From Pegoplata infirma (lineage: Eukaryota; Arthropoda; Insecta; Diptera; Anthomyiidae), in the NCBI GenBank assembly GCA_963921195.1, contig OY992540.1, forward strand, positions 37,192,971 through 37,256,970: DNA of 64,000 nucleotides, in the 5' to 3' direction. Numbering within the stretch: position 1 is the first letter of the stretch; every line of letters starts with the position of its first letter. The notes beneath the pieces were generated by a model. The model saw only the letters and a program-made list of their open reading frames with translations. It did no database searches and was not told where the DNA came from. Positions 51,195 through 62,144 of the stretch are shown one piece after another. The translations under genes were made by a program, and so were the position numbers.

Positions 51195-51880
51195 TTAAAA
51201 AAGTCTGGAAAAATTTTACTTCAAAATAGTTTATAAAATTTTGCACAACTAACAATAAGTAAATTTTATTTAAGGTTGTGAAAATTTCTTGCACTTAAAA
51301 AATGGCATCTGGAAAAGAAATTCCTCCAAAATAATTTCTAAATTTTCTAAAAATTTTTTATTTTTTTTTTAAATTTAACTAAAATGTGGGAAATTCTTTA
51401 TAATATGAACACATTAAATAATTACACTATGCAACAAATAAAGACTTTTTGAAAAACGTAGTAAAACCCTATACTCGGGTTGTCCAGTTTGATGACCAAT
51501 TCCTTTTATGGGCCTCCAAAAATTCAGAAAAGCAGTGGGACCCACAAAATATGATGTCATCAGTTTTTGCCCCAGAGTTGGTGCTATGTTTTGCAAAAAA
51601 TGTGGCTAATAGTCCGTTGAACAAATTCTGTTTATGCTAAAAAAAATTATTTTTTTCTGGACTCTTTTTGAAAAAATACAAGGACTGTTAATTTGTCCAT
51701 AACAATATTTGGGAAAATTCTAGCCCCGGTCAAGTTGAACAACTCTTATGAACCAAAACAATCTGAACGTTCTTATGCTCCCTAATTAGATAATTAAGAC
51801 CACTCCGTTTTATAAAATTGGTCGTTTTGACAAAAAAAAAAAATCACAATTAGCCTCACAACTGCCCCGCAATCGCCCTT
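51195..51880. other. Gene-free stretch
   Basis: 51440-51640 is of ordinary complexity, with overlapping 60-codon frames on both strands and no motif. Nothing called. Confidence 0.4.
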
Positions 51881-52560
51881 AAAGGGATAAAATGTAATAA
51901 TGACCCCCATTAGTTTTTCCCCCCTAAAATTTTTTGCAAACATACATAAGCTTTGTCTGCACTTCTTATGGGGACTCCCATACAAAGATTGCATTTTTAT
52001 AAAACTGCTCCTACAGCTCTAACTGCTCCAAAAGTTAAGTAAATTACTTCTCAGAACATACCTACGCTCTATCTCTAACCCTTAAGGCCCCTATCTATCT
52101 CTAATCCTTAAGGTCCCCATACAATCTTTTTTATCAATTTATTTTACTCCCTATGGGGGCTCCCATACGAAATGGCATTTTTATAAAACTTGCTCCCACG
52201 GCTCTATCTGTCCCAAGAGTGCCCCTATTTGAAAGTATGAACTACCCGTAATAGTTTTTGGTCCTAAACGTCATTTTAGAACATACCAACCTTATATCTT
52301 TAACCGTTAAAAGTGAGTCGGTCTCACTTTTGAACACTCTAGGAGGCACCATTGAAGCAGTAGGAACTGATTTCATAAAATAACTTTGTAAACAAATTTA
52401 TGGTGACCGCCTTAAGTGTTAAAGATAGAGCGTAGGTATGTTCTGAGAAGATGTTGGGATCGATAAAATAATTAGGGTCGATCATACATTTAACTCCCCT
52501 AGGGTCACTTTTGAGGCAGGTAGATCTGTAGGACCAGTTTTATAATACATGTATAGTATA
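51880..52560. repeat. Diverged units related to 36960-37425
   Basis: At least four units of GACCCCCATTAGTTTTTCCC, TAAGCTTTGTCTGCACTTCTTATGGGGACTCCCATAC and CTCTATCTCTAACCCTTAAGGCC. The later ones (from about 52300) are inverted. An immediate duplication of CTATCTCTAACCCTTAAGG lies at 52070-52110. Confidence 0.65.
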
Positions 52561-52906
52561 TAGTCATGTTCTTGTGTTGCACAGTGTTATCAGGGCTGTC
52601 TTAAGGTAGAACAGGGCCCTTATCGCATGACAAGAATTTTTTTTTTTTGTTTTGTGTAGGCAAAATGATTCAAAATATGAAAATTTTTCTATCCGAAAAT
52701 GTCTTACAAGGAAGGTCTTTCACAGGGCACCCACAGATTGTCCTGAAACTTGAATATTGGAATAAGGGGAGAAACATAAGAGTTACCTGTTTTTTTTAGC
52801 TGCCCAATCTGAAATTTAAAAATCGGCTCTCGGGAAAAGCCGAACTAGCAGGAATTTCGCAAACGCAAAAATATCGGTCAGCTTAATTTTAATAGAGATT
52901 ATTATA
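52561..52906. other. Gene-free stretch
   Basis: 52660-52710 is a satellite remnant (AAAATTTTTCTATCCGAAAATGTCTTAC). 52770-52830 (AACATAAGAGTTACCTG) is inverse to 29560-29600. Confidence 0.4.
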
Positions 52907-52908
52907 TA

Positions 52909-54284
52909 CACTAAAAAAAAAAAAAAACTGTAATGTTAGCAAAAAAAGCTTGTAAACCTACAAGAAAATTTGCTGATTTTGAACCCACAATTTTTTTGTT
53001 AAAGTTAGCAAAAATGTTTTGCCAATAATTAGTTAACTAAATATTTTTTTTTGAACTTAGTTTATACACATCTGAGGACCCCATTGGGTTCCGACCCGAT
53101 AGGTCCAGACCCCGATGGGCCTAGACCTAGTTGGGTTCCTTAAAAATCGTCATAGTTATTGATCCAAAATTTGTGTCCGTTTCGCTCTACCTTGCTTAGT
53201 TTTTGAGATACGTGATTATAGGGGACCACTGGGGTCTTGAGAATTAAAAAACTCGATGACTTCAAAAATATTACTCGGAGAGCTTTTGACTATTTTGCGG
53301 TCTTGTTCTACGTGTTGAGAGCTACAAAAACGCTTTTGGACTTTTTGTTGTGTCGGCAATATTTACCGAGATATGAGCATTTTAAAATTTTCGGGAATGC
53401 TAACTTTTTTGGATCCAAAGTTAGGGCCCATTAGGGTCCACACATGTGAAGAGGACCGGCGATACTATGGAGATTCTAAGAACCAAAAATGGCCTCCGTT
53501 TTGCTCTATCTGGCTTAGTTTCCGAGATAGCGCCATTTTAAGTTTTCTGAAAATAAAAATAAATTTACCATTTATTTTGCTAATATCAGCAAAAAATCTT
53601 GTAAAAATGTAGTCAACTCAATTTCAAATTTAGCAAAAGAAATTAGTTCAAAGTTTGTTTAAAATTGCTAATGTGCTAAATGAAGTTTACAAGAATTTTT
53701 TGCTAAGGAAACTAAGCCAGATAGAGCAAAATGGAGGCCATTATTGGTTCTCGGGCTCTTGTATCGCCGGTCCTCTTCATATGTGTGGACCCTAATAGGC
53801 CCTAACTTTGGATCCAAAAAAGTTAGCATTCCCGAAAATTTTAAAATGCTCTTATCTCGGTAAATATTGCCGACACAACAAAAGTCTCTCAACACGTAGA
53901 ACAAGACCGCAAAATAGTCAAAAGCTCTCCGAGCAATATTTTTGAAGTTATCGAGTTTTTTAATTCTCAAGACCCCAGTCGTCCCCTATAATCACGTATC
54001 TCAAAAACTAAGCAAGGTAGAGCGACACGGACACAAATTTTGGATCAAAAACTATGACGATTTTTAAGGAACCCAACCAGGTCTAGGCCCATCGGGGTCT
54101 GGACCTATAGGGTCCGAACTCAAATGTGTATGAACTAAGTTAAAAAAAATAAAAATTTAGTTAACTAATTATTGGCAAAACATTTTTGCTAACATTAGCA
54201 AAAAAATTGTGGGTTCAAAATCAGCAAATTTTTTTGTAGGTTTACAAGCTTTTTTTGCTAACATTACAGTTTTTTTTTTGAGTG
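52909..54284. mobile_element. 1.38-kb palindromic element with CACTCAAAAA-type ends
   Basis: TA on both sides (52907-52908, 54285-54286). Ends CACTAAAAAAAA and CACTCAAAAAAAA, then ACTGTAATGTTAGCAAAAAA in both arms. Arms of about 650 bp mirror each other to a centre near 53600, with a few small deletions. The phrase CTATCTGGCTTAGTTTCCGAGAT is present once per arm. Paired frames at 53237 and 53668 are the same arm read twice. Arm sequence is shared with the nested hAT at 38376. Confidence 0.92.
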
Positions 54285-54286
54285 TA

Positions 54287-54515
54287 CAGGGTATAATGAG
54301 CTATTGTTAGTACTGATGTTGGACTTTTTCTTGACTAAGTCGCCTTGTAAAATGCTTGATATTCAGTTAAATCGATCTATTGGTAACAAAATGTAGACTT
54401 TTTCACTCAAATTTCGTTTGCAAGTGTTTTCACACTTATTTAAGATCTAACAACAGATAGATCCAATCGGATCCATGTTTGGACTTGGGACCCATTTTCC
54501 GGATAACATATTTTC
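54287..54515 (+). mobile_element. DINE-2-like fragment
   Basis: CAGGGTATAATGAGCTATTG, ATTTAAGATCTAACAACAGATAGATCC, CCATGTTTGGACTTGGGACCC, ATTTTCCGGATAACA. The left half of the 5' hairpin and the 3' hairpin are missing. Confidence 0.7.
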
Positions 54516-54529
54516 TTTAAATTTAATTA

Positions 54530-54985
54530 ATTTTCCTATTTCTAAGGTTAATTTTTTGTTCATTGTGGCCTTTCCTGAATTTTTATTTTGACTTTATGCA
54601 TTTCTACTAAGCTTTTCGAAATTTCAATTAGATTTATCTGAATTCGGAAAGGGATTTTCTAAAATTAAATTTAGTTTTTATTGGACTTGAAATGGGTTTC
54701 ATTAAATTTAAATTGAACATTTTTGAATTGTAAATCAGCTTTTCTGAATATGAATTTGTTGTATTTTATTCGCTTTTCGAAATTTTAAATGGGACTTTCA
54801 GATTTTGAATTAAACTTTTCTAAAATTTAATTGGGCTTTCTAAATTTTAATTAAGCTTTTTTGAACTTCAACAGTGCATTTCTAAATTAAAACTGACTTT
54901 TCTAAATAATAAGTGGACATTTCCTAAGTTACACTGGAATTTGCTGAATTTCAATTAAGCTTTTCTGAATTACAATTCGGCAAAA
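54530..54985. repeat. Degenerate minisatellite of about 28-32 bp
   Basis: Around 15 irregular units of GGGCTTTTCTGAATTTTAATTAA. Unit boundaries drift, so the array is old. No counterpart elsewhere in the window. Confidence 0.65.
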
Positions 54986-55239
54986 AATTTTGTATAGAAA
55001 ATTTGTATGCATATCGATGTATAGATAACACAAAATTTTCTAAAGAAAATTCCATTGGTTGCCTATGATAAAAGCTTGATGAATTCCTAAATTTTTGAAA
55101 TCCGTTGAAAACTGCTGTACATTTAAAATCTCCCATATGTTCCCGCACACAATTGTGGTCTTAATTTTACAGGTGGTTGGATTGCATTCGTTCATTCAAA
55201 GTCTAATGAAATTTTAGCATGGGAATACACTCTTAAACA
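54986..55239. other. Short gene-free stretch
   Basis: Nothing recognised apart from a small open frame on the minus strand without motif. Confidence 0.35.
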
Positions 55240-55430
55240 TTAATTGTTTATGGTTTGTTGGTCACGCCCACTTGAATCAGTTGTGCATTTCATGGATGTG
55301 CCATCAGGCAGAATTATGACTGATTTACTTTGCATTTTTTGTATTGTTGTAATAAATTCGCGATTTTTTTTTTGTTCGTCAAGAGTCTTTTTTTATTTTA
55401 TATCACAAGTGATACTTGATGCTGAGAGTG
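55240..55430 (-). other. Coding-like stretch with in-frame stop, possible exon remnant
   Basis: On the minus strand a strong acceptor (TTTTTTTTTCTTTCAAG) ends at 55431. The following frame reads LSASSITCDIK, an in-frame TAA, then KKTLDEQKKNREF ... MQSKSVIILPDGTSMKC ... SGRDQQTINN and a stop at 55240-55242. Residue use in the second block looks coding rather than random. The TAA lies in an A-run, so a point mutation or assembly error could account for it. No domain recognised. Flanking DNA is AT-rich and not in the window's repeat families. Confidence 0.25.
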
Positions 55431-55663
55431 CTTGAAAGAAAAAAAAATAATATTAAAATTTAAAAAAATGGGGATAAAATTAAAAAAAAAAAAAAATTAT
55501 GAGAATTAAGTAAAATATTTAACTCTGCTCTTTAAAAAATCTTTAAATTATATCCTTATAAGGTGGTTTTGATGACGGAGTCTTTATATGACTTCCTATT
55601 GCCTGTGGGAAACGAGGTACCAATTAACACGCCCATTCCAACCAACTTCATTTCTAATGCCAC
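55431..55663. other. Short stretch, repeat-poor
   Basis: 55560-55660 is of higher complexity, and short frames on both strands look mildly coding-like. No exon can be defined. Confidence 0.3.
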
Positions 55664-55851
55664 AGTTTCAATTCCGTTCGGAAGAACGTGGTTTACTCGT
55701 AAAACGCCAAACGAAAGTTTTTTCCATTTCAAAAATCAAAGTGGAATGGAATTGCATAAAATTTGTTTCATTCCGAAAAAAATATTCTCTCTGTGTTTTA
55801 CGAGTAGAGTAATCCACATATTTCACCTCCGAACGGAATTGAGTCTGTAAC
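55664..55851. mobile_element. Small TIR element (CA..CTCAATTCCGTTCGG)
   Basis: About 190 bp. Ends CAGTTTCAATTCCGTTCGG and CAGACTCAATTCCGTTCGG (reverse complement), followed in both by GTGG.TTTACTCGTAAAAC. No clear duplication. The overlapping frames here are the same inverted sequence read several ways. Confidence 0.6.
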
Positions 55852-56576
55852 ATATATGAAATATCCAAGTAATCGGGTTAAAACTGATTTGATATAATTT
55901 TATCTAATACAATGAGATAAGATTATCTGATTGTATAAACTTACTTGTATCTGATCAGCCTTATTATAAACCTTATTTGTCTCATTGTTGAAAAAATTTA
56001 AGATCTAATTAGATCTCGATTAAATCCATTTCTGATATAATGGGATTACAATCATATATAACTTGATACAAACAGATCAAATTAATGTTTACTCTGGTAA
56101 CTTCATAAAAAAAATGTTAATAATTAAGTTGATCCACTTCATTATTTGAAATAAATTAGGTTATGCCATAGAAAAGTTTATGTGTGTTGTACTAATTTTA
56201 TTCTAATTTAATTGTAGTTGTTTTCATCATACATACATTACCTATACACGTGCACATGTGTATCTTGCCTATGTGTTGTAACAACATTGACATTAGTTAA
56301 TAGAGCGTATAATGGGTTAATTTCTTTGCCAAGTTCTTTCATCATCATCTTGGCAACAGTTGTTTTGAAGAATTTCTAAAAAAAAAACATGTTTATAGTA
56401 TTGACGACATACATTGTAAGACTCGAGTACAGTACAAATGAATACTCGTAATAAGTTTAATTAATATAAAACAAAACAACATTTGAGGTATGTCTTTAAT
56501 TTAAATACACATACACATTTAACCACATTTATACATATGCCATGTGAAGGGAAAATGGAATGCACTTTATCCCCAC
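55852..56576. other. AT-rich stretch with possible CCCGAG-element relative
   Basis: 55870-56100 is rich in GATATAATTTTATCTAAT words and ends AACTTGATACAAACAGATC ... TAATGTTTACTCTGG, resembling a reversed, diverged CCCGAGTAAA element. 56100-56576 shows nothing. Confidence 0.4.
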
Positions 56577-56579
56577 TAA

Positions 56580-57452
56580 CAAGGAAGATCTCCTTGGTGT
56601 CACCCACCGATCTTTATGGAATTGGTTTTATTTTGTAGAGCAGAAAAAATAAAGGGACATGTATTTTTTTTAGCGGCCCAAATTCATAGTTAGGGAGTGA
56701 AAATGAGGTTGAAAGAAACAGTTATTTTTCAGTTTTTTGTGTTATCTCCTATATTATACAAAGAAACCTAGTCATGTTACATTAGACTGGCATTTTTTGT
56801 CAACTTTCGATTTTCCCAAGTGTCCGGGCAAATTTTTATTGTCCTAGGTCTAAAACTTATGTGGTACAAATTTGAAGTCAATCGGATTAAATTAACCCGT
56901 GGCGCCCGGCGGTCAAAATTTAGGATTTTTGAAAAATTTTTAAAAATAAAATTAAAAAAAATATTTATCTTTCGACACATCATATTTGTTAAATTCGATG
57001 CGCTGAGCACGAATATCCAAAAAAAAATTAAAATCGCTCGATCGGTTTCGAGATATCGCCATTTCAAATTTGTAAAAAATTGCGGTTTTTGCCTATGTTC
57101 AAGAAATTTTTAAAAAAAGTCTCAAAATTTCATTCCGCCGGCCCTTTTGTAGAGCTTGAGACTAGAGCTTTGTTAATAAGTCGAAAAATATTTACTTTTT
57201 TTACACTTTGTTAGCATCACGAGATGGGTATTTTAAATACCTTTAATCTGATACCAAATACGCCTATATTAATTTTGAGTAAATAGGCGTAAATCGTAAT
57301 AAAACTAAAAAAAGGCAATTTTCCCCCATACAAATCGACACCCTTTACAAATGAGTTTGGGCCGCTAAAAAAATATGTGTAGAATTTTCGTTCTGAACAA
57401 CATATCCAAATTTCATGAAGATCGGAGGGTGACACCAGGAAGACTCTCCTTG
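56580..57452. mobile_element. PIF/Harbinger-like element (CAAGGAAGATCTCC)
   Basis: 873 bp, TAA on both sides (56577-56579, 57453-57455). Inverted ends CAAGGAAGATCTCCTTGGTG and CAAGGAGAGTCTTCCTGGTG, continuing TCACCC.CCGATCTT. Inner inverted phrases TTTTTAGCGGCCCAAA and TTTGGGCCGCTAAAA are also present. The terminus CAAGG is shared with the element at 21740. Frames near 56777-57113 lie on opposite strands of the same text and lack a domain. Confidence 0.78.
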
Positions 57453-57568
57453 TAAGTCGTTTCACAACAATTTTTCCCATATAAAATTTCTTTTCATAAT
57501 AAGAACTTGCAGATGACAGACAGTTTTTAACAAAAAAATTTCAGATTTAGTCACATTTTCCTTTAAAG
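57453..57568. other. Short gene-free stretch
   Basis: Nothing recognised. Confidence 0.35.
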
Positions 57569-58414
57569 TCTGTAGTGGAAATGCTTAAAAAATTTACCGT
57601 GGCCAATAAATGCAGCCATTTTATTGATGTTATATTCTAAATATCCAAAATATCTTACTTTTGAAAATCGGTCGATTTGTTTTAAGTTATTAAAAAAAAA
57701 AATCCAGTTATTTTTTTAAAGTCCAGGTGAATTTTTTCCATTTTCCAGTTATTTGAATTCTAGTATCTGGCAACTCTAGGGGTGGAAGAAGGGGAAATTT
57801 CCCCCCAGACCAAATTTTAAAAATAAAAAAAGGAAAAGAAAGAAAAAAGAAAGATAAAGAAAGAAAAAGAAGCAAAAAAGAAAAGAAGAAAAAACAAAAA
57901 AATAAATTTTCTAAAAAATTTTCCAAAGGAAAAGAATTTTTAAATCCGAAATCTTTCAGATTTTCCCTAAAAAAATTTTTAGATTTTTCCTTTGGCAAAA
58001 AAATAATAAGATTTTTTTTGATGAAAAATTTTCGGATTTAAAAATTCTTTTCCTTTGGAATTTTTTTTAGAAAATTATTTTTTTTGTTTTTTCTTCTTTT
58101 CTTTTTTGCTTCTTTTCATTTCTTTATCTTTCTGTTTTCTTTCTTTTCCTTTTTTTATTTTTAAAATTTGGTGTGGGGGAATTTCCCCTTCTCCCACCCC
58201 TAGGGTTGCAAGATACTAGAATTCAAATATCTGGAAAATGGAAAAAAAATCATCTGGACTTTAAAAAAATAACTGGATTTTTTTTAATAACATAAAACAA
58301 ATTGACCGATTTTCAAAAGTAAGATATTTTGGATATTTAGAATATAACATCAATAAAATGGCTGCATTTATTGGCCGCGGTAAATTGTGACCTTTTTAAG
58401 CATTTCCACTACAG
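57569..58414. repeat. 846-bp inverted duplication
   Basis: Two arms mirror each other around about 57995. Reading outward, each arm has TTTGGCAAAGGAAAAATC-like and AAGAAAG-rich DNA, GAAATTTCCCC, a TAGGGTTG/TAGAGTTG hAT terminus, and the end of a transposase frame (...SHFIDVIF-stop). The right arm continues into the hAT element at 58201-58863 and the left arm stops at TCTGTAGTGG. This is therefore an inverted copy of one flank plus the first 214 bp of that hAT, not a separate transposon. Confidence 0.8.
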
Positions 58415-58863
58415 ATTCGATCATCTCGAAATGTTGATGTTGTCGTCAATGGTCTAAGATTGTTAGCGTAGATTTTTCTTTTCAAATAACTCCACAAAAA
58501 TAAGTCCGAAGTGGACAAATCGAGAAATCCAGGTGGCCAGTTGAAATCCCCGGACGTGCGATGTCAAAAAGGGCGACAATAACTGGCCCTTATCTGCTGG
58601 TTTGACCGCTCCAGACTTGTTCTTTATTTGTTCAGCAAAATGTTCACCAAACACTATTCAGATCATCGAAGATCTCAAGGAAATACGAGATGCTTTATGT
58701 TTTATTCAAAAAGTAGTCAAAAAAATATATTAAATAAAATTTTTTTTTTGTTAAAATTGAAGAAATTCTTTTTTAACTGGATAAATTACACTTTAACTGG
58801 AAACTGGACCAGACCCAAAATAACTGGAAAATCCAGGCCATTCCCGGCCGTCTGACAACCCTA
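58201..58863. mobile_element. hAT-type element carrying a foreign transposase fragment
   Basis: 663 bp; 8-bp duplication CCCACCCC (58193-58200, 58864-58871), distinctive in this AT-rich setting. Ends TAGGGTTGCAAGATA and TAGGGTTGTCAGACG. Subterminal AACTGG/CTGGAAAA words lie near both ends. Its middle (58337-58590) encodes part of a Tc1/mariner-like transposase, which is foreign to hAT elements. Confidence 0.88.
58337..58590 (-). pseudogene. Tc1/mariner-like transposase, C-terminal fragment
   Basis: The minus strand encodes GDFNWPPGFLDLSTSDLFLW followed by SYLKRKIYANN. The pattern NWPP-x-S-x-DL-x-P-x-D-x-FLWG-YLK is the region around the last catalytic Asp of a large insect IS630/Tc1/mariner-like transposase family. 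After RDDRI the frame shifts to IESVVEMLKK and ends, after another shift, as SHFIDVIF-stop (TAA at 58337-58339). Only about 80 codons remain, with at least two frameshifts and an upstream TGA. The inverted left arm (57571-57640) preserves the last 22 codons without a shift. Family given by motif only. Confidence 0.7.
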
Positions 58864-58871
58864 CCCACCCC

Positions 58872-59350
58872 CAAATCGGTCCGACTTAAGATATTTAAAA
58901 AAGAAGTTGGCGTAAAAGTGGTAATGGACGAGTAATGTATTCATTAAAAGCTTGGTTGGACTGTGACGAACATTAAAAAAATTATCAAAATCGGTTCACC
59001 TGTTCTGAAATTTCAGAAATAGAATGCTAAGTTTGACTATGACGAACACAAAAAGAAAAATATCCAAATCGGTCTGGGCGATCTTCGATTTTAGATATAT
59101 GTAAAAAGTGGGCCTAGAAGTGGGCGTGGTCAATTTTTTTTCGTAAAAACCTAAGATTGACTATGACGAAAATTTAAAAATTAACTAAATCGGTTCATCC
59201 GTTCACCGATTTTAGATATATAAAAGTGGTAGTAAAAGTGGGCGTGGTCAACGTTTCTTTTTGTAAAACCTTAAGTTGGTTTATGAAGAACGTTTAAAAA
59301 AAAACAATTAGACGAATCGGTCTAGCCTTTGTCCGACTTTGAAATATCGA
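58872..59350. repeat. Diverged units of about 125 bp
   Basis: Four units with AATCGGTTCACC, TTTTAGATATAT, AAAAGTGGGCGTGGTCAA and TTGACTATGACGAA. Vocabulary overlaps the Helitron interior units at 46.3-47.5 kb (ACGCCCAC, ATCCGATTT) in reverse orientation, so this may be a fragment of a related element. Confidence 0.6.
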
Positions 59351-59402
59351 TGGTCAATTTTTTAGGGCACCACGTGTTAGTTTAATTAATTTAATCCACT
59401 CC

Positions 59403-59759
59403 TGTAGCGCAATTCACTAACTTTTTAACTACAAAAATCAGTAGTTATATTGTCAAAAATCGTTGATTATCGACAATTGTCTTTAAAAGCGATTCTATAA
59501 CAGTTTTCTACCGAATTTTGTCGTTATTGAAAATCGTTAACTTATCAACAAATTTTTTTTTTTAGTTAAAGTTAACAAAACTTTTCGGTTCTCAATACAT
59601 TTTCAAAATAAACAAATTCCAAATTAACTATGTTTGTCGTTAATTCTTGTCGTTAATTAGAAAATTTATAGAATCACATATTTGTTAAAACAACCGACAA
59701 TTCTCGTTAGTTAACGATATCGATAATTTCGTTAAAAAAGTTACTGAATCGCACTACTG
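59403..59759. mobile_element. TIR element (CAGTAGTGCGATTCAGTAAC)
   Basis: 357 bp; ends CTGTAGCGCAATTCACTAAC and CAGTAGTGCGATTCAGTAAC (reverse complement). Subterminal GTTAACGA/TCGTTAAC words. The form resembles hAT, but no 8-bp duplication is visible. Confidence 0.65.
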
Positions 59760-60112
59760 GATTTTGTCAGAATATAAATTCTTTCAAACTAACATAAGTT
59801 TAAGTAATGGATCAATTGCATATTTATTCCCTTAATATGATAAAAAGACATTTTGGTATTTATCATTTACATGTCAAAACACCTGTGTTTAAAATCTTCT
59901 GTTCTATCGTTATAACGGAAAACAACGGAAGTTGATAATCAAATTTTAGCTGTAACATATATTTAACGAAAAATTAATCTAATTTTGTCAATATTCTTAA
60001 TATTCAAGAGTAAAAGAAGAAATTTATTAAGGGGTTTAGACTAGAAAATTATTAAGTAAAGTGCTGTCATATTTTACCAAAGTATTTTGTGATGTATGGA
60101 AATTTAAAGTTC
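59760..60112. other. Short gene-free stretch
   Basis: Nothing recognised. Confidence 0.35.
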
Positions 60113-60446
60113 TACACACAAAGAAAAAGCTTCATTAATATAACGAAACTCATCATTAAAGTTCGTCCAATGAAACTGTTTCATTATATTTAAATTATTG
60201 TTTCTGTAAAGACATTCGAGCTCAGGCTCTAATTATAATTATGTATTATAATTTTTCGATTTGTTATATATGGTTTTTGAATTGAGAAAAGTGTGAAAGA
60301 AAAATTTAATTTTTCTAAAAATTTTAAGACATCCTGGTTTGTTTCTTACTAGTTTCATATTATCCAGTTATAATAATCTTCAGAAAAACTTTTAATGTCA
60401 AATTTATTTAGTTAATAGTCAATAGAACTCTATATGTGAAAATTAT

Positions 60447-60526
60447 TTACAGATCGCAGCCGCCGAGGATTAAACCCATCATCATCTGTAATACTTTGCT
60501 ATTAACTGCTTGTAACGTACAATCAC
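60447..60526 (-). pseudogene. Split coding-like frame, 3' half
   Basis: Minus strand, after the foldback: DCTLQAVNSKVLQMMMGLIL then GGCDL and TAA (60447-60449). GATCT|GTAAAT just before the stop could instead be a splice donor. It joins in frame with the 5' half at 62001-62144 if one boundary T of the foldback is treated as host sequence. Amphipathic and then hydrophobic, not repeat-like. Protein not recognised. Confidence 0.35.
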
Positions 60527-62000
60527 TCTACACCATTTACAGATGTAATTCGAAAAAGATCAATTGTAATTCGAAGATTCTATTTGTAATTCGAAGATTC
60601 CATTTGTAATTCGAAGATTCCATTTGTAATTCGAAGATTCCATTTGTAATTCGAATATTCCAATTGTAATTCAAAGATTCCATTTGTAATTCGAAGATTC
60701 CAATTGTAATTCGTAAAAGATCAATTGTAATTCGTAAAAGATCAATTGAAATTCGTAAAAGATCAATTGTAATTCGTAAAAGATCAATTGTAATTCGAAA
60801 AAGATCAATTGTAATTCGTAAAAGATCAATTGTAATTCGAAAAAGATCAATTGTAATTCGTAAAAGATCAATTGTAATTCGTAAAAGATCAATTGTAATT
60901 CGAAGATTCCATTTGTAATTCGTAAAAGATCAATTGTAATTCGTAAAAGATCAATTGTAATTCAAAAAAGATCAATTGTAATTCGAAAAAGATCAATTGT
61001 AATTCGTAAAAGATCAATTGTAATTCGTAAAAGATCAATTGTAATTCGTAAAAGATCAATTGTAATTCGAAAAAGATCAATTGTAATTCGTAAAAGATCA
61101 ATTGTAATTCAAAAAAGATCAATTGTAATTCGTAAAAGATCAATTGTAATTCGAAAAAGATCAATTGTAATTCGTAAAAGATCAATTGTAATTCGTAAAA
61201 GATCAATTGTAATTCGAAGATTCCAATTGTAATTCGTAAATTATCAATGTAAATTCAGTTGATGTTTTTCGAATTACAATTGGAATCTTCGAATTACAAT
61301 TGATCTTTTACGAATTACAATTGATCTTTTACGAATTACAATTGATCTTTTTCGAATTACAATTGATCTTTTACGAATTACAATTGATCTTTTTCGAATT
61401 ACAATTGATCTTTTACGAATTACAATTGATCTTTTTCGAATTACAATTGATCTTTTACGAATTACAATTGATCTTTTACGAATTACAATTGATCTTTTAC
61501 GAATTACAATTGATCTTTTTCGAATTACAATTGATCTTTTTCGAATTACAATTGATCTTTTACGAATTACAATTGATCTTTTTCGAATTACAAATGGAAT
61601 CTTCGAATTACAATTGATCTTTTACGAATTACAATTGATCTTTTACGAATTACAATTGATCTTTTTCGAATTACAATTGATCTTTTACGAATTACAATTG
61701 ATCTTTTTCGAATTACAATTGATCTTTTACGAATTACAATTGATCTTTTACGAATTTCAATTGATCTTTTACGAATTACAATTGATCTTTTACGAATTAC
61801 AATTGATCTTTTACGAATTACAATTGGAATCTTCGAATTACACATGGAATCTTCGAATTACAATTGGAGTATTCGAATTACAAATGGAATCTTCGAATTA
61901 CAAATGGAATCTTCGAATTACAAATGGAATCTTCGAATTACAAATAGAATCTTCGAATTACAATTGATCTTTTTCGAATTACATCTGTAAATGGTGTAGA
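60527..62000. mobile_element. Foldback (FB-like) element 2
   Basis: Same ends as element 1 (TCTACACCATTTACAGATG and complement), same 20- and 21-bp units in mirror order, with arms of about 700 bp around a spacer of about 35 bp near 61235-61270 (AAATTATCAATGTAAATTCAG). Shorter than element 1, so unit number varies between copies. Its insertion splits a minus-strand reading frame. Long ELQLIFY and RKRSIVI frames are repeat artefacts. Confidence 0.92.
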
Positions 62001-62144
62001 CCGATACGCCACGAAGGCTGTTAAGCAAGTATCAACTAAATCTGATTTTTTCAATTCGAGTGGTGTTGTTGCTGTAGTTTTTTTTCTTACAGAAGTGTTG
62101 TTATTGCTATTTAATGTAAATAGATTTTTATTTTTAGTAATCAT
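62001..62144 (-). pseudogene. Split coding-like frame, 5' half
   Basis: The minus strand starts at ATG (62142-62144, context GAATAATGA) and reads MITKNKNLFTLNSNNNTS, VRKKTTATTPLELKKSDLV, DTCLTAFVAYR up to the foldback. Thr/Lys-rich then a helical segment; codon choice looks like coding DNA. It may be a captured host exon inside the TA-flanked element. Not recognised by family. Confidence 0.35.

Noticed and set aside
53237..53970. Two similar proteins on opposite strands
   Set aside because: They are the same palindrome arm read twice.
56777..57113. Two 96-97-codon frames on opposite strands
   Set aside because: Complementary readings of the interior of the Harbinger-like element, without DDE or Myb-like motifs.
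60671..61967. Further ELQLIFY and RKRSIVI frames
   Set aside because: Same repeat artefact in the second foldback element.
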